From the NCBI GenBank assembly GCA_963737225.1, contig CAVTSA010000011.1:62001-126000 (forward strand): 64,000 nucleotides of DNA. Direction: 5' to 3'. Positions 62,654 through 64,000 of this stretch are shown in pieces. The DNA comes from CAVTSA01 sp963737225 (lineage in GTDB: Bacteria > Chloroflexota > Dormibacteria > Dormibacterales > Dormibacteraceae). Every line of letters begins with the position of its first letter. Positions within the stretch are counted from its first letter, which is position 1. The notes under the pieces are model-generated. The model saw only the letters and a program-made list of their open reading frames with translations, had not been told where the DNA came from and ran no database searches. A program made the position numbers and the translations under genes.

Positions 62654-63112
62654 ATGGGGCGGGACCCAGGGGCGGAAGCCGGTGGCCCGATCCCGATCAC
62701 GGCGTCCGAGTTGCGGGTGCTCGTCGTGGAGCACGGCGCGATACTTCGCGAAGGGATTCGGCGAGTCGTGGACGGCGCTCCAGGGCTGCGGGTCGTCGCG
62801 GCGGCAAGCGAGGCCCAAGCCGCGCTGACCGCGTTGCGGACGCTGCACCCGGAGGTCGTCTTGATCGACTCCCGACTTCCAAATCAGATGGCCTTCTTTC
62901 TCACCCGCACGGCGATTCGTGAGTCGCCCTCGGCCCGCGTGGTCATGCTGTCGGACGACGTGGACGAGGGGCTCGTCCAGCAGGCGGCAGAGGCCGGCGC
63001 CGCCGCCGTCGTCGTCGAGAGGATCGGAGCTGACGATCTGGGCGCAGTTCTACGCACCGTCGGAGGTGCGAGCATCGACTTTCTCGGGTACGTGGTCCGG
63101 AAGGCGGGCTGA
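62654..63112 (+). CDS. Stand-alone response-regulator receiver domain (NarL type, no HTH)
   Basis: 152 residues with AAAGGAGGAA just before the ATG. Receiver fold: LRVLVVEHGAILREGIRRVV, VVLIDSRLP with the acceptor Asp, ARVVMLSDDVDEG and a C-terminal helix. The acidic pocket is EH instead of the usual D-D/E, and the Lys of the fifth strand is replaced (AVVVERIG). It stops where a NarL protein would enter its linker, so it may act as a phosphate sink or as a dimer partner of the neighbouring LuxR proteins. Confidence 0.75.
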   Translation: MGRDPGAEAGGPIPITASELRVLVVEHGAILREGIRRVVDGAPGLRVVAAASEAQAALTALRTLHPEVVLIDSRLPNQMAFFLTRTAIRESPSARVVMLSDDVDEGLVQQAAEAGAAAVVVERIGADDLGAVLRTVGGASIDFLGYVVRKAG

Positions 63113-63402
63113 CTCGGCGGGCGCCGGACCCACCATCGACAAATCACGGTCCGCCGGCAGCGGATCGGTCCACCCCTCCGGGGGACGCGAGGTTTGTCAA
63201 GGGTGGCTCCGCGATCCTCTCTTCACACCGGACCCGGTTTGTACGCTGATGGTCAGCAGCTGCGGTCGTGGCACGAAATCAAATCTCACGACGCAGGGGA
63301 GGGCGCGATCTCAAGGACCCCTGGTAACCGCCCCGAATGGTGGTGGCTGAACGGCACGACCGACGAGCGCCATGCCCCCAGCGCCTCCGGTGGTAGCCAA
63401 GC

Positions 63403-64000
63403 ATGGTGCTGAGCAGTGGCGGCCAGAACACGATCCGGATCCTCGTCATCGACGAGCGCACGGTCGTGAGGGAGGGTCTGCGCCTCATCCTGGGAGCGGA
63501 TCCCTTGTTCGAGGTGATCGCAATGGTCGGTCAGGCCGACGCGGGGATCGCCGTGGGTCGGGAGACACACCCGGATGTCGTCCTCATCGAGGTGCCGCCC
63601 CGAACCGCCGGCGGTGACGTGGTCCGACCGCTGCATGAAGAGCTGCCGAACGTAAGCATCGTGATCCTCACGGACCTAGGCAAGGGGGACGCGGTCGCGG
63701 CGGCGCTCAGGGAGGGTGCTGTCGCGTATATCGCGCAGGACGCGAGCGCCGACGACGTGCGCAACACCATCCGCCGGGCCGTACCCCGGTGGCGGGCCCG
63801 TACCTCACCCGCGACCTCGTCCGGGGATCCCGGGAGGGACGTCGCAACCCTGCTCACGAAGCGGGAGCATGAGGTGCTAGCCCGGATCGCGGAAGGCAAG
63901 CCGAATCGAGTCATCGCGATGGAGCTCGGAATTACGTCCGAGACTGTGAAGACCTATGTGAAGCGAGTCATGGGAAAGCTCAGAGTGGGGAGCCGGACCG
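63403..64000 (+). CDS. NarL/FixJ-type response regulator, partial at right edge
   Basis: 199 residues are visible from ATG 63403; the frame leaves the window near the end of its HTH. Receiver: IRILVIDERTVVREGLRLIL, then VVLIEVPPRT, where the phospho-acceptor Asp is Glu, VSIVILTDLGKGD and VAYIAQDASADDV, with Gln in place of the conserved Lys. HTH: LLTKREHEVLARIAEGKPNR, VIAMELGITSETVKTYVKRV, MGKLRVGSRT. The Asp-to-Glu change suggests a constitutively active or phosphorylation-independent regulator. No Shine-Dalgarno seen; 290 bases upstream hold no supported gene. Confidence 0.85.
   Translation, partial: MVLSSGGQNTIRILVIDERTVVREGLRLILGADPLFEVIAMVGQADAGIAVGRETHPDVVLIEVPPRTAGGDVVRPLHEELPNVSIVILTDLGKGDAVAAALREGAVAYIAQDASADDVRNTIRRAVPRWRARTSPATSSGDPGRDVATLLTKREHEVLARIAEGKPNRVIAMELGITSETVKTYVKRVMGKLRVGSRT

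Noticed and set aside
62383..62848. Minus-strand frames before and over the receiver gene
   Set aside because: No ribosome sites or family signatures; they overlap the supported receiver gene and its leader.

Overview
The window is high-GC bacterial DNA packed with genes on both strands. F420-type LLM and Ddn-like oxidoreductases, a MshA-like glycosyltransferase, a SigK/RskA-type sigma/anti-sigma pair, tRNA genes with encoded CCA, many apparently leaderless genes and a monoderm (Tcp-type) conjugation module all point to an actinobacterium or a neighbouring monoderm, high-GC soil lineage. The phylum cannot be fixed from sequence reading alone.

Layout. 1-5046 (minus strand): part of an integrative conjugative element with gene order TcpC, small membrane protein, TcpE, VirB4/TcpF, VirB6/TcpH; the last gene leaves the left edge. 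5409-10403: N-carbamoyl-D-amino acid hydrolase, HAD hydrolase, MarR plus MFS exporter, aldo/keto reductase. 10452-17738: mycothiol/DinB-type protein, a sugar-acid style operon (HpcH/HpaI aldolase, enolase-superfamily enzyme, TPP enzyme), and a coupled acyl-CoA ligase and membrane acyltransferase. 17889-20003: two-component system. 20034-27527: LLM oxidoreductase, HAD, glycosyltransferase, Ldh-type dehydrogenase, nitroreductase, and a three-gene amidohydrolase/TIM-barrel operon. 27515-30596: MarR with a divergent FAD monooxygenase and a class III aminotransferase. 30705-38325: aromatic meta-cleavage (homoprotocatechuate-type) operon with SDR, DHDPS-like aldolase, FAH, HpaE-like dehydrogenase, HpaD-like dioxygenase and a TPP enzyme. 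38704-42318: a SigK/RskA pair facing its probable targets, a Tat-exported peptide and a DUF4331 protein. 42529-44878: aldo/keto reductase, DUF1445 protein, nitroreductase. 44918-49025: pgi-gnd-zwf operon. 49139-56085: broken M20 carbamoylase, VOC protein, tRNA-Thr, PCD, tRNA-Val, MarR, an internally deleted DUF523/DUF1722 protein beside photolyase, a broken Ddn-like gene and a VapBC pair. 56204-61559: envelope/stress-like set (DUF1269, AraC, SulP, M48 peptidase, DUF6325) sharing an upstream motif. 61469-64000: three LuxR/NarL-type regulators with unusual receivers, the last cut by the right edge.

Three themes run through the window. First, eight or more frame breaks interrupt otherwise good genes, including zwf, so indel errors in the assembly must be excluded before calling them pseudogenes. 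Second, four intergenic sites carry repeated palindromes, mostly in pairs spaced 42 bp, usually between convergent genes; three of these arrays share sequence. Third, the SigK-like factor has matching promoter elements in front of its own gene and in front of the Tat/DUF4331 unit, which gives a testable small regulon.
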